From NCBI GenBank assembly GCA_029974875.1, contig JARKQP010000856.1, forward strand, positions 1-8,417: a DNA stretch of 8,417 nt, given 5' to 3'. A model generated the notes under the pieces. That model was not told where the DNA came from. It made no database searches and saw only the letters and a list, made by a program, of their open reading frames with translations. The DNA is from Mobilitalea sp. Its GTDB lineage: Bacteria; Bacillota_A; Clostridia; Lachnospirales; Lachnospiraceae. Positions 1 through 6,814 of the stretch are shown one piece after another; position 1 is the stretch's first letter; every line of letters starts with the position of its first letter. Position numbers and translations under genes: made by a program.

Positions 1-806
1 ATCTGCTGTTCCCTCACCTCAGAAATAAATTTATCAATATCCTCCTGTCCAAAGCCGCTCTGCTCCATATATTTCGTCAGGGTATCCGCCACGATGGTCG
101 CAGCATCAACCACTGTAGGTATTCCTAAGGCAATTACTTTAATCCCCAGGCTTTCCTCATTTAAGGCCTTACGGTTGTTGCCCACCCCTGAGCCGGGGCT
201 GATCCCCGTATCTGTGAGCTGGATCGTAGTGTTTACCCGGCTTACGCTCCTTGAGGCCAATGCATCAATTACAATCAGCAGCTTAGGACTTGTTTCCTTA
301 ATAATGCCCTTAATAATCTCCAGGGCCTCCATGCCTGTCTGGGCCATGACTCCCGGAGATATCGCGCTGACACTTCCCATGTGGTGCTTCTCTTTAAATT
401 CATTGCCAAACTCACGGATCAGATGCCTGGTGATAAATAAATTATCCACCACCTGGGGACCTAAAGCATCCGGGGTAACCTCCCTGTTTCCCAGTCCGAC
501 TACAAGAATTTCTTCCCTTTTTAGGTCGCCCGCCAATTTTTTAAGCTGCTTTGCAACCTCATCAGAAACCGGCCTGTGGTAATCCTCATCAGACTTTACA
601 ATCTCAGGAGCCTCAATTGTAATATAGGTGCCTATTGGCTTTTGCATTGCCTTTGCACCCTTCTCATCCTTAATGATGACCGTTGAAACCTTGATTTTAT
701 TTTTCTCATCATAATCCTCTGTGAGCACCACGCCCTTGATCTCCACATCGTCATCCGGAAAGCTTTCCCTTGCCTCCAGCGCTAAATCCGTACGAATTTT
801 ATTCAT
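1..806 (-). CDS. gpr: Spore germination protease GPR (partial, C-terminus beyond left edge)
   Basis: GPR starts degradation of the small acid-soluble proteins (SASPs) that coat spore DNA, releasing amino acids during germination; it acts in the spore core (established for the family). I read 268 residues on the minus strand, beginning MNKIRTDLALEARESFPDD. Family hallmarks are VVGLGNREVTPDALGP at about 102-117, SAISPGVMAQTGME at 147-160, and IDALASRSVSRVNTT at about 180-194 followed by a glycine-rich TGISPGSGVGNNRK block. The aspartates in TPDALGP (D113) and IDALASRS (D181) are candidates for the essential acidic residues of this A25-type protease. The ATG at 806 is fixed by GGAGG at 812-816 with a 5-nt gap, and an in-frame stop lies just upstream. 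The reading frame is still open at base 1, so the last several dozen residues are missing. It diverges from rpsT, a common clostridial arrangement. Only about four residues precede the RTDLALEA motif, so the propeptide looks very short. No convincing SigG promoter was found. Confidence 0.96.
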   Translation of the reverse strand, partial: MNKIRTDLALEARESFPDDDVEIKGVVLTEDYDEKNKIKVSTVIIKDEKGAKAMQKPIGTYITIEAPEIVKSDEDYHRPVSDEVAKQLKKLAGDLKREEILVVGLGNREVTPDALGPQVVDNLFITRHLIREFGNEFKEKHHMGSVSAISPGVMAQTGMEALEIIKGIIKETSPKLLIVIDALASRSVSRVNTTIQLTDTGISPGSGVGNNRKALNEESLGIKVIALGIPTVVDAATIVADTLTKYMEQSGFGQEDIDKFISEVREQQ

Positions 807-865
807 AGACACCTCCGAAATAATATCATGTCATCTATTTTCTTCAAAGTTTTTAAAAATATGTA

Positions 866-894
866 TTGACAGAATTATTCCTATCGACTACTAT
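866..894 (+). promoter_or_regulatory. SigA-type promoter of rpsT
   Basis: A perfect TTGACA (866-871) is followed after 17 bp by TACTAT (889-894), with further TATA-like sequence directly behind. Transcription would begin near 901, leaving a leader of about 140 nt before the rpsT start. This is the only strong plus-strand promoter in the gpr-rpsT gap and fits a highly expressed ribosomal protein gene. Confidence 0.72.
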
Positions 895-900
895 ATAATA

Positions 901-1041
901 GTATGTTTCCATTAGAGCGTCCGTGTCCGGATTTAATGAAACAATTGATACGAGCAGCCAAATACGAGCTGATATCCCACTCTCAAATTCGATATCCTTG
1001 AAGGTTTGGTTGAAAATATTTTATAATTGGAGGTGTATGAA
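901..1041 (+). promoter_or_regulatory. Structured 5' leader of rpsT (candidate regulatory RNA)
   Basis: The leader can fold into nested helices. CAGCCAAA (955-962) pairs with TTTGGTTG (1005-1012) over 8 bp with one G-U pair, and it encloses GATATC (971-976), which pairs with GATATC (991-996). A smaller stem is TCCG (920-923) with CGGA (928-931). The unpaired AT-rich stretch 1013-1028 then leads to GGAGG at 1029-1033. S20 regulates its own translation in E. coli (established there); autoregulation here is inference. I do not recognise a named RNA family. Confidence 0.35.
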
Positions 1042-1305
1042 TTGGCAAATATTAAATCTGCGAAAAAAAGAATCTTAGTTAATAGAACCAAGGCTGCTAG
1101 AAATCAGATGGTTAAGTCTAAGGTTAAGACAATGATTAAAAAAGTTGATGCTGCTGTTGCAGCCGGAGATAAAGAGCTTGCTAAAGCAAACTTAGTTGCA
1201 GCAGTTTCTGAGATTGAAAAAGCTCGCTCAAAGGGTATCTTCCACAGGAATACCGCTGCTAGAAAAGTATCCCGTTTAGCAAAGGCTACAAATTCTATAG
1301 CATAA
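1042..1305 (+). CDS. rpsT: 30S ribosomal protein S20
   Basis: S20 is a small, basic, helical protein that binds 16S rRNA early in assembly of the 30S subunit. The 87-residue product begins MANIKSAKKRILVNRTKAAR, the canonical S20 N-terminus, and is rich in Lys, Arg and Ala throughout; KGIFHRNTAARKVSRLAKA near the C-terminus is also typical. The start is the TTG at 1042, because GGAGG (1029-1033) lies 8 nt upstream and the family begins exactly at MANIKSAKKR. An upstream in-frame TTG at 1027 would overlap the Shine-Dalgarno sequence and add an atypical extension. An out-of-frame ATG at 1037 sits between the ribosome binding site and the start and opens only 13 codons. E. coli rpsT also uses UUG, so the weak start may be functionally conserved. 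The gene is monocistronic here, with its own promoter at 866-894 and terminator at 1351-1380. Codons are A/T-rich compared with the neighbouring genes. Confidence 0.98.
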   Translation: MANIKSAKKRILVNRTKAARNQMVKSKVKTMIKKVDAAVAAGDKELAKANLVAAVSEIEKARSKGIFHRNTAARKVSRLAKATNSIA

Positions 1306-1350
1306 TTAATTCAGAAGGTGCTCTCTTTGGTGCACTATATGAAAAATATG

Positions 1351-1380
1351 AAAGGCTGTCACTCTGTGGCAGCCTTTTTA
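1351..1380 (+). terminator. Rho-independent terminator of rpsT
   Basis: AAAGGCTGTCAC (1351-1362) pairs with GTGGCAGCCTTT (1366-1377) as a 12-bp stem with one G-U pair and a 3-nt loop, followed by more T residues (1375-1379). It lies 45 bp after the rpsT stop codon. It is a textbook intrinsic terminator on the plus strand. Confidence 0.93.
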
Positions 1381-1459
1381 TAACTTATCTTTTATAACTT
1401 ATCTTTTACAACTTACCTTTTATAACTCATCTTCTGTAAATCATCTTTTATAATTCATG
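1376..1459. repeat. Six-copy 14-bp AT-rich tandem repeat
   Basis: The unit TTTTATAACTTATC occurs head to tail at 1376-1389, 1390-1403, 1404-1417, 1418-1431, 1432-1445 and 1446-1459. Copies 1 and 2 are identical; copies 3 to 6 differ from them at 2, 1, 4 and 3 positions. The first copy begins inside the U-tract of the rpsT terminator. The array lies between two convergent genes and contains no ORF. It looks like a slippage-generated minisatellite. Confidence 0.9.
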
Positions 1460-1464
1460 GATAA

Positions 1465-1510
1465 TAGGGAGGAGCTGAAAACTGTTAATACAGTTTTCAG
1501 CTCCTCCCTA
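1465..1510 (-). terminator. Perfect 21-bp hairpin downstream of the SLH gene
   Basis: Bases 1465-1485 pair without mismatch with 1490-1510 around a TAAT loop, with a GC-rich base (AGGGAGGAGCTG arm) and an AT-rich tip. It starts 16 bp beyond the stop codon of the minus-strand SLH gene, so it most likely ends or protects that transcript. The run after the stem on the minus strand is only ATTAT, so it is a weak classical terminator, and the plus-strand side has no T-run either. Confidence 0.65.
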
Positions 1511-1526
1511 GCTCTTACATTAACAA

Positions 1527-3776
1527 TTAATAAAAGATACCCTGCTTCTGTACATTGATGAAGTTCATAAGGAAATCTACTGCCTGGATTCTTGTCAGGT
1601 TTGCCTTCGGATTGAACTTTCCGTCCGCTTCGGCATCCATTAATCCATATCCCTTTGCAAGGGCGACGGAGCCATAATACTTGGAAGTGATACTGCTATC
1701 ATCCAGGTATCCTGTTTTATAGATCCCCTGAAGCTTTGACATCTTCTCAAGCCCAAGCTTTACAATGAACAGATCCGCCAGCTCTTCCTTCGTAATTAAT
1801 TGTTTACTTTCACCGCTATCCTCTATTAATTTTTCACTGCCATACCCCATATCGGAGAATAATTTGTTAATCTCTGCTACGGTAATCGTCTGGTCCGGGT
1901 TAAACTTTCCTCCCTCAAAACCGATGTTCATGTCAGCCAGCAGCAATACATTACGGTTCTGGTCTGAATCCGTGATGTCACTGTAGGTGTAGGTCTGGGC
2001 ACCGGTGTAGGGCTTGCCGTTATAATCCAACTGTCCGCCCGTGAAGGGTGAGATATAGGCCGGTGTCAGGTCTGGGCGGTATACCAGGCGGATGAGATAC
2101 TCCAGGGCATCGCTACCCTGTTTGCCTGAGCTGTCCTTATTGGTAGAATAGATCTCATACTTTAATCCGTAGTCCTCATTTCCCAGATAATAATCCATCG
2201 CCTGGGCAGGGGTAATTACTCCCTTGGCAGATTCAAATACTACGCTATCGTCCCAGTTGGCACCGTAGGAATAGATTTTCCCCGTAACACCGTCAACGGA
2301 TCCATATAGATAGTTATAAGGATACTCAATATTTTCATTGGTACGGTTATACTGGTAGCTGTAACCTCCATAAATGGGGGTATTGTCCTTCTGGTAGCCG
2401 ATTACATAATCCTCATTTGCCGTGGAGAGCACACTATTCTTAAAGCGCACGCTGGCCTGCTGGGACAGGAATTTCTCAAGAATTGCCTGGCTCTTTTTCT
2501 TATCATATTTTACGGTAACCTTCTGCCAGGTCTGTGTCGCATCATTATAATAGCCCTTCATGCTTGAATAGAAGGAAAGGATCTGTCCGCTGACAGCATC
2601 AACCGTCGCATAGGCATAAGCCCTGTAATTGCTGTCTCCCTTTCCAGTGGCCGGTGCCGGGTCACTCAGGCTAATATTCCATACATAAGAATTTTCACCC
2701 TTTGTTCCACTCTGCTTACTTAAGGAGGCAGTGATGGATGTTAAGCTGTCCTCCAGATATAGGGAATCATTCTCTGTTATAATACTGATGGCCTTTGATT
2801 TTGATATAATATTCTTCAGCTCTGAGATCTGCTTAATTTCTGCATCTGTCAAAGCCTGTGCGGTGGAACCGGCGGCACCGTCGAAAGCAGCCATAGTTGC
2901 ACTTTCTTTAGTGACAGCGATATTGTTTTGTGTAAGCCATTCTGATTTTGTCAGATAAAGCTTCCTTGTATTTGCATCGACAGAAATATAGTCTTCGGAG
3001 GGCTCATATACCAAAAAGGCTTTAACCTCGTTTGTGCCGTCCTGCTTAAAGGTCCGAAGATAATTAGACCGGTACACCAGCTTCATCTTCATATTTTCCT
3101 TGATCAGCTGGGCCGCCTCTTCCTTGGTCAGCTTCGCTGCCGCAGCTGGAACAGAGGCGCCATAAAGCCAATTAACGCTGGCTGAAGTCGGTTCCCCGGT
3201 GACGCTGCTCAGGTATACAGTTACCCTGTTGTCAGGAAAATCCACATTATTGTTTACCCTCTGATAATTATAAACATAATTTCCTCCATAGATCCCATCA
3301 TAATTAGAATCCAGATATTCTAATTTTCCGCTGGTCTCAGGAGCGATGGTCTTAATAAAGGCTTCCGCCTTACTTTTAAGCTCCGACCTCAGATACTTGG
3401 CCACACCTGCATTTTCCTTAGAATTATTATTCTGGTAGAAGGAAGTGATGTGGTAATCCGCATCACAGTTTACCTGGAGGTAGGAATGGTCCTTCGGGTT
3501 ACTCCAGGACAGTGACCAGGAAGCATTGGAATAAGTATCCCGGTCATTAAAATAATAATCAAAATCCGTATAGGTGCTAGGTACGTTGATCTTTGCCTTC
3601 ACCTCCCGGATCGCCTTCTCAAGGCCTTCCGTAGTCGGCTCCCCAGCAGCTGTGCCGGATGATGCGCTCTCCTTCACTGCTATTATCGCTTCCGGAACCG
3701 CCGCAGCATCCGTATGCATTGGTACTGTTGTCGCTACTAAGGCCATGCTTAGCAATAATGCAACCTTTCTTCTCAT
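1527..3776 (-). CDS. Secreted YcdB/YcdC-repeat protein with C-terminal S-layer homology (SLH) domains
   Basis: A 749-residue surface protein of unknown function. Residues 1-25 or so form a signal peptide: MRRK, a hydrophobic core, then a TDAAA cleavage region. Two copies of a YcdB/YcdC-like (PepSY-related) module follow at about 60-290 and 345-520. The clearest duplicated signature is GG-Y-Y-Y-R-N-P-N-VTG-NW at about 164-203 and 470-508. An SLH motif begins near TYSDI (596-645), a degenerate half-motif TKEELADLFIVKLGL lies around 662-676, and a good SLH copy with GKFNPKANLTRIQA spans about 686-742. SLH domains normally bind pyruvylated secondary cell-wall polymer, so the protein is inferred to be wall-anchored outside the cell. 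The start is the ATG at 3776 because AGGAG (3787-3791) is 10 nt upstream; the ATG at 3785 is too close and the GTG at 3833 would bury the signal peptide. It is monocistronic with a long leader. I see no catalytic motif; a role in wall or protease regulation is only a guess. Confidence 0.9.
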   Translation of the reverse strand: MRRKVALLLSMALVATTVPMHTDAAAVPEAIIAVKESASSGTAAGEPTTEGLEKAIREVKAKINVPSTYTDFDYYFNDRDTYSNASWSLSWSNPKDHSYLQVNCDADYHITSFYQNNNSKENAGVAKYLRSELKSKAEAFIKTIAPETSGKLEYLDSNYDGIYGGNYVYNYQRVNNNVDFPDNRVTVYLSSVTGEPTSASVNWLYGASVPAAAAKLTKEEAAQLIKENMKMKLVYRSNYLRTFKQDGTNEVKAFLVYEPSEDYISVDANTRKLYLTKSEWLTQNNIAVTKESATMAAFDGAAGSTAQALTDAEIKQISELKNIISKSKAISIITENDSLYLEDSLTSITASLSKQSGTKGENSYVWNISLSDPAPATGKGDSNYRAYAYATVDAVSGQILSFYSSMKGYYNDATQTWQKVTVKYDKKKSQAILEKFLSQQASVRFKNSVLSTANEDYVIGYQKDNTPIYGGYSYQYNRTNENIEYPYNYLYGSVDGVTGKIYSYGANWDDSVVFESAKGVITPAQAMDYYLGNEDYGLKYEIYSTNKDSSGKQGSDALEYLIRLVYRPDLTPAYISPFTGGQLDYNGKPYTGAQTYTYSDITDSDQNRNVLLLADMNIGFEGGKFNPDQTITVAEINKLFSDMGYGSEKLIEDSGESKQLITKEELADLFIVKLGLEKMSKLQGIYKTGYLDDSSITSKYYGSVALAKGYGLMDAEADGKFNPKANLTRIQAVDFLMNFINVQKQGIFY

Positions 3777-3966
3777 AAAAATCATTCTCCTTTCTATTTC
3801 CACCGATTCTTTTATCCATATACGAATCCCCACTCAGAGGCCCTCCAGGAATCTCCGGAAAAACTTCCACCTATGACCCTTTCCCCAAGATTTTTGGTTA
3901 AGGCTCTTATTGTGGTTTCGTACTTCCTCAATTAGACGATGTAGAAAATACCAGGGTTGCATTTTT

Positions 3967-3996
3967 ATGTTAGTTTGGTCAATTTTTTCATGTCAA
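3967..3996 (-). promoter_or_regulatory. Candidate promoter of the SLH surface-protein gene
   Basis: On the minus strand TTGACA (3996-3991) is followed after 18 bp by TAACAT (3972-3967), a moderate -10. A second TTGAC 13 bp downstream of the first makes a short direct repeat (AAATTGAC twice). Transcription would start near 3960, giving a leader of roughly 180 nt before the ATG at 3776. I found no riboswitch or strong hairpin in that leader. Confidence 0.5.
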
Positions 3997-4036
3997 TTTC
4001 CGACACAGGATAACCCCCTTTGGAAACAAGTGTCCA

Positions 4037-4783
4037 TCATTGTTTTACCGCCTTAACCAACAGCATCATCGGCCTTCTCATCTCATCCCCCATTCCCGGA
4101 AGATCCATCATGCTTTGGTCCGGCATCGCTTCTTCAACCGCTTCAATGGAAAAGCCGCACTGCAATAGCCCGTTTATGATTTGGGTGAGCGTATGGTGCT
4201 GCTTTGTTACCTCCTGCCCTAAAAAACGCGTCTGCCGCAGTCCCGGGTAGAAATAGTTGTCAACAGGCCAATATAGGAGCTTTCCCTCCTTATCATAAAT
4301 CCAGTCCTGGTTAACACTTCCTGTAAAAACAGGATGCTCGATATTAAAAAGGAAGATACCCGTTTTCTTTAAGGTCCGGTAAACATTTTTATAAATTCCA
4401 TTTAAATCCTGAATATAGTGCAATACTAAATTTGAAACAACAAGATCAAAGGTGTCCTCCGGATAACCATAATTGTCCAATCCACACACCTGGTAATGGA
4501 TCCTTTTGTCAGCATTCCGCTCCTTTGCCGTTGCTATCATTTTTTCGCTCAAATCTATCCCAACTACGCTATCCGCCCCGCATTCAATTGCGTATTTACA
4601 ATGCCAGCCATAGCCGCACCCTAAATCCAGAACCTTTTTCCCCGTCAAATCCGGGAACAATGGCTGCAGCTGATGCCATTCGCCCGCTCCCTCCAGTCCC
4701 TTTTGACTGCGGTACATCCTGGAATACTCCTTAAAAAATTCTTCATTATCATAAACATTGCCCATTCTTATATCCCATTTCAT
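4037..4783 (-). CDS. Class I SAM-dependent methyltransferase, substrate unknown
   Basis: A 248-residue Rossmann-fold methyltransferase, presumably cytosolic. The SAM-binding motif I is VLDLGCGYGWH (51-61), the acidic residue after strand 2 is D77 in VGIDLSE, and the motif IV region is FDLVVSNLVLHYI (112-124), followed by LKKTGIFLFNIEHP (138-151). This layout fits the small-molecule methyltransferases of the UbiE/BioC-like group, but nothing in the C-terminal half reveals the substrate. Family members often begin close to NVYDNEEFF, so the second ATG at 4765 may be the true start; neither ATG has a good Shine-Dalgarno sequence. It lies 68 bp downstream of the diguanylate cyclase gene on the same strand, with no clear promoter or terminator between, so read-through transcription is plausible. 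The gap can form only a weak AAGAG/CTCTT stem. The next gene downstream has its own promoter. Confidence 0.9.
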   Translation of the reverse strand: MKWDIRMGNVYDNEEFFKEYSRMYRSQKGLEGAGEWHQLQPLFPDLTGKKVLDLGCGYGWHCKYAIECGADSVVGIDLSEKMIATAKERNADKRIHYQVCGLDNYGYPEDTFDLVVSNLVLHYIQDLNGIYKNVYRTLKKTGIFLFNIEHPVFTGSVNQDWIYDKEGKLLYWPVDNYFYPGLRQTRFLGQEVTKQHHTLTQIINGLLQCGFSIEAVEEAMPDQSMMDLPGMGDEMRRPMMLLVKAVKQ

Positions 4784-4851
4784 TTTAGATTTTTATTTTC
4801 AGACAAAGAGTCCCTCAGCATCAATCAGAGCTCTTCATCCTTATATCCCAA

Positions 4852-6081
4852 TTACTTTAATCCGTCTTTCTGCCACAGCTTATACACCCTTTTGTATTCG
4901 TACATTTTTTCATCTGCGGCACTTAACAAATCCCTTGCCTGTAAAGTATTATCCGTCCCTACCGGAATGATCCCATAGCTCACGCTACGTTCATATGGGA
5001 TATCCGGGCTGCCGTTACGGTGGATCAGTTCCTCCCGCAGCACCTCTATCCGCTTTTTTGCAGCATCCACGCTCCAATTTTCCGCCAAAAGGAGGAATTC
5101 ATCCCCTCCAATGCGGCATACGACTGCATCCGTGGAAAACTCACGAAGTTTATCTGATACGTTGATAATATACTGGTCCCCCTCCGAATGTCCGAACCGG
5201 TCATTTACATGCTTTAAATTATCAATATCAACGAAGCACAGGATAAAACTCCTGCCCTCTGCCAGCCACTCATCCAGTATTTCCATCCCGCAGCGCCGGT
5301 TGTGCAGCTGGGTTAGCGTGTCCGAATTGGCAATATTCTGCAGCTTATTTAATTCTTCTTTTTCCCTGCTGACGTCCGAAAGGACAAAGGCCAGGGCGTT
5401 ATGCTGGTTCCAGCGAAGCGGATGGATCGATACGGAGTAATATTGGACATTCCCATCACACATCAGCTCAAGCTCGGTTATATAAACCTCGTTCCTTCCT
5501 CTCATCGCTTTCGTCTGCTTTTTTAGCCATCGGTATAACCTTGTCTCATGGCCTGTACCTGTCAGGGTATTATCCATTTCACGGCTGACAAACAGCATTT
5601 TTGACGTATCCGCATCGGTTACTATGACCCTCTGTTCTATTTGTCCCGCCAGAGTTTCGTACAGGTTTTTGCTCTGTACCAGCGTATGTATTTCCTCCAA
5701 CAAAGCCATGCGGCGTTGCTCCAGCCGCTCCACCATCGTATTAAAGGCCTCGGAAAAATCTCCCATGAAATCCACACGCTGCCCATAATCTCCTTTGGCC
5801 ACCTGCTGTGTCTGCCAGGTCAAATGCTTCAAGGAGGCATGGAGCGCCTTGAGGGGAGTCGCCATTTCATTGCCCGGAGGCGGCAGCTTGACATTTAGGT
5901 CGCCCTGTGACAAGGCTCTTGCCAGTTCAGCACTTTCCCGGATACATTCCGAAAAATAGACGAGCTCTTTTCCAAAATCCCGAAATCCTTCCGGAAGCTT
6001 TTGTAGATCTAAATCCGCATGCTCAGGGTCATGAACCACATTTTTCAGGTAGCCCAGCATAAGCTCAGCAACAGAGTCCAT
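4852..6081 (-). CDS. Soluble diguanylate cyclase (HAMP-like/PAS/GGDEF)
   Basis: Condenses two GTP into the second messenger cyclic di-GMP. The 409 residues contain no membrane segment. Order: an N-terminal helical region; two HAMP-like segments (about 53-87 with GDLNVKLPPPGNE, and 91-124 with KGDYGQRVDFMGDFSEAFN); a PAS-like domain (about 140-240); and a GGDEF domain (about 250-405). The catalytic loop is RIGGDEFLLL with GGDEF at 325-329, the metal-binding D285 is in FVDIDNLK, and NDRFGHSEGD (293-302) is canonical, so the enzyme should be active. The inhibitory RxxD I-site expected just before GGDEF is absent (STDAVVCRI there). The start is supported by GAGGTG (6087-6092) 5 nt upstream of the ATG. 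The gene follows the V4R gene by 37 bp, a gap with a 6-bp hairpin (6097-6102/6109-6114). It is very likely cotranscribed with it from the promoter at 6686-6714. The input signal is not identified; the V4R partner is the obvious candidate. Confidence 0.95.
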   Translation of the reverse strand: MDSVAELMLGYLKNVVHDPEHADLDLQKLPEGFRDFGKELVYFSECIRESAELARALSQGDLNVKLPPPGNEMATPLKALHASLKHLTWQTQQVAKGDYGQRVDFMGDFSEAFNTMVERLEQRRMALLEEIHTLVQSKNLYETLAGQIEQRVIVTDADTSKMLFVSREMDNTLTGTGHETRLYRWLKKQTKAMRGRNEVYITELELMCDGNVQYYSVSIHPLRWNQHNALAFVLSDVSREKEELNKLQNIANSDTLTQLHNRRCGMEILDEWLAEGRSFILCFVDIDNLKHVNDRFGHSEGDQYIINVSDKLREFSTDAVVCRIGGDEFLLLAENWSVDAAKKRIEVLREELIHRNGSPDIPYERSVSYGIIPVGTDNTLQARDLLSAADEKMYEYKRVYKLWQKDGLK

Positions 6082-6118
6082 AAATTCACCTCACTTTCCA
6101 TAGTGTAATATGGACTTT

Positions 6119-6652
6119 TTACTCGGTTGTTCCGCGGAACCGGCACACTCTGTTGCCGTTTGCCCAACAGTCAATCTCCCGCACATTGTATTTTTTACCG
6201 GTATAAGCCTCAAGGATACCGGCAATAAAGCCCTCATCGTAATAACATACCGTTTCATTTGTAATGGGAATCCCGCTGCAATCCAAATCTTCACCAACAG
6301 TAAGGATAATGTCCCCTGTTGCACCGTCAAAGCCCTCCATGCGCAGGACGCCAATTTTTAATTCTTTCAGCTTGCTTTGGAGCTTTGCCAGGAAGGTATC
6401 AAAGTCCGCCTGTAAATCCAGTACATGGTTTGCGAACTCCATACCGGCCAGATATCCGGCCTGACGGAAGTATTCATTGGCCTTTTCATTTCCATGTGCC
6501 TTGCTTAATACGTCCAGCATTGTATATTGCATCAGCCGGTATACGAGCACCGGCATTTCTTCTCCCAGATTTCCACGGCCCTTTTTGATATCGCCCAGGC
6601 TCTCCCATGTAAAAACGTTATGATTTTTATCCTGCGTCGGTACATTTGCCAT
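6119..6652 (-). CDS. Stand-alone V4R (4-vinyl reductase-like) ligand-sensor domain protein
   Basis: A 177-residue soluble protein that is mostly one V4R domain, the fold used as the effector-binding domain of aromatic sensors such as DmpR/MopR and in BchJ-type proteins. C136, E159, C162 and C170 reproduce the spacing (23, 3, 8) of the zinc ligands I recall for MopR/DmpR (C155, E178, C181, C189). The C-terminal block REIDCWANGNRVCRF is the usual V4R signature. The N-terminal part (about 28-95) is helical, with VLVYRLMQYTMLDVLSKAHG and a GYLAGMEFANHV stretch. There is no DNA-binding, ATPase or catalytic domain, so output must come through a partner. The start ATG at 6652 has CCTCC (minus GGAGG) at 6663-6667, 10 nt away. 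It is the first gene after a strong promoter and precedes the diguanylate cyclase gene. I infer that it binds a small hydrophobic ligand and controls the cyclase; the ligand is unknown. Confidence 0.88.
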   Translation of the reverse strand: MANVPTQDKNHNVFTWESLGDIKKGRGNLGEEMPVLVYRLMQYTMLDVLSKAHGNEKANEYFRQAGYLAGMEFANHVLDLQADFDTFLAKLQSKLKELKIGVLRMEGFDGATGDIILTVGEDLDCSGIPITNETVCYYDEGFIAGILEAYTGKKYNVREIDCWANGNRVCRFRGTTE

Positions 6653-6685
6653 AATAAGAATTCCTCCGTTGATATTCTTTTATTT

Positions 6686-6714
6686 AATATACACTTTCTG
6701 CACCAGCCCGTCAA
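6686..6714 (-). promoter_or_regulatory. Promoter of the V4R-diguanylate cyclase transcription unit
   Basis: On the minus strand TTGACG (6714-6709) and TATATT (6691-6686) are separated by exactly 17 bp, each matching the SigA consensus at five of six positions. The predicted transcript start near 6679 leaves a leader of about 27 nt that contains GGAGG. It is one of the two best promoters in the window. Confidence 0.75.
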
Positions 6715-6814
6715 CTTTTCAGGGACAAGGTCCGGCCTCTGCTAGGCTATGATCCTATGCCCTTAGTATCTGCCCATGATAAGCTGCAGATCTCTAATAC
6801 CAAAAACGGAATGC

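Noticed and set aside
94..582. Plus-strand 162-codon ORF opposite gpr
   Set aside because: It is antisense to an unmistakable gpr reading frame, has no ribosome binding site, and its translation has no recognisable domain.
824..830. CATGATA on the minus strand as a SigG -10 for gpr
   Set aside because: The start site would fall on the ribosome binding site and no matching -35 lies 17-18 bp upstream.
3574..3876. ORFs on both strands across the signal-peptide region of the SLH gene
   Set aside because: They overlap the real gene in other frames and have no family signature.
3777..3960. Cyclic di-GMP riboswitch in the SLH leader
   Set aside because: Considered because a diguanylate cyclase is nearby, but the conserved core sequences of either class, as I remember them, are not there.
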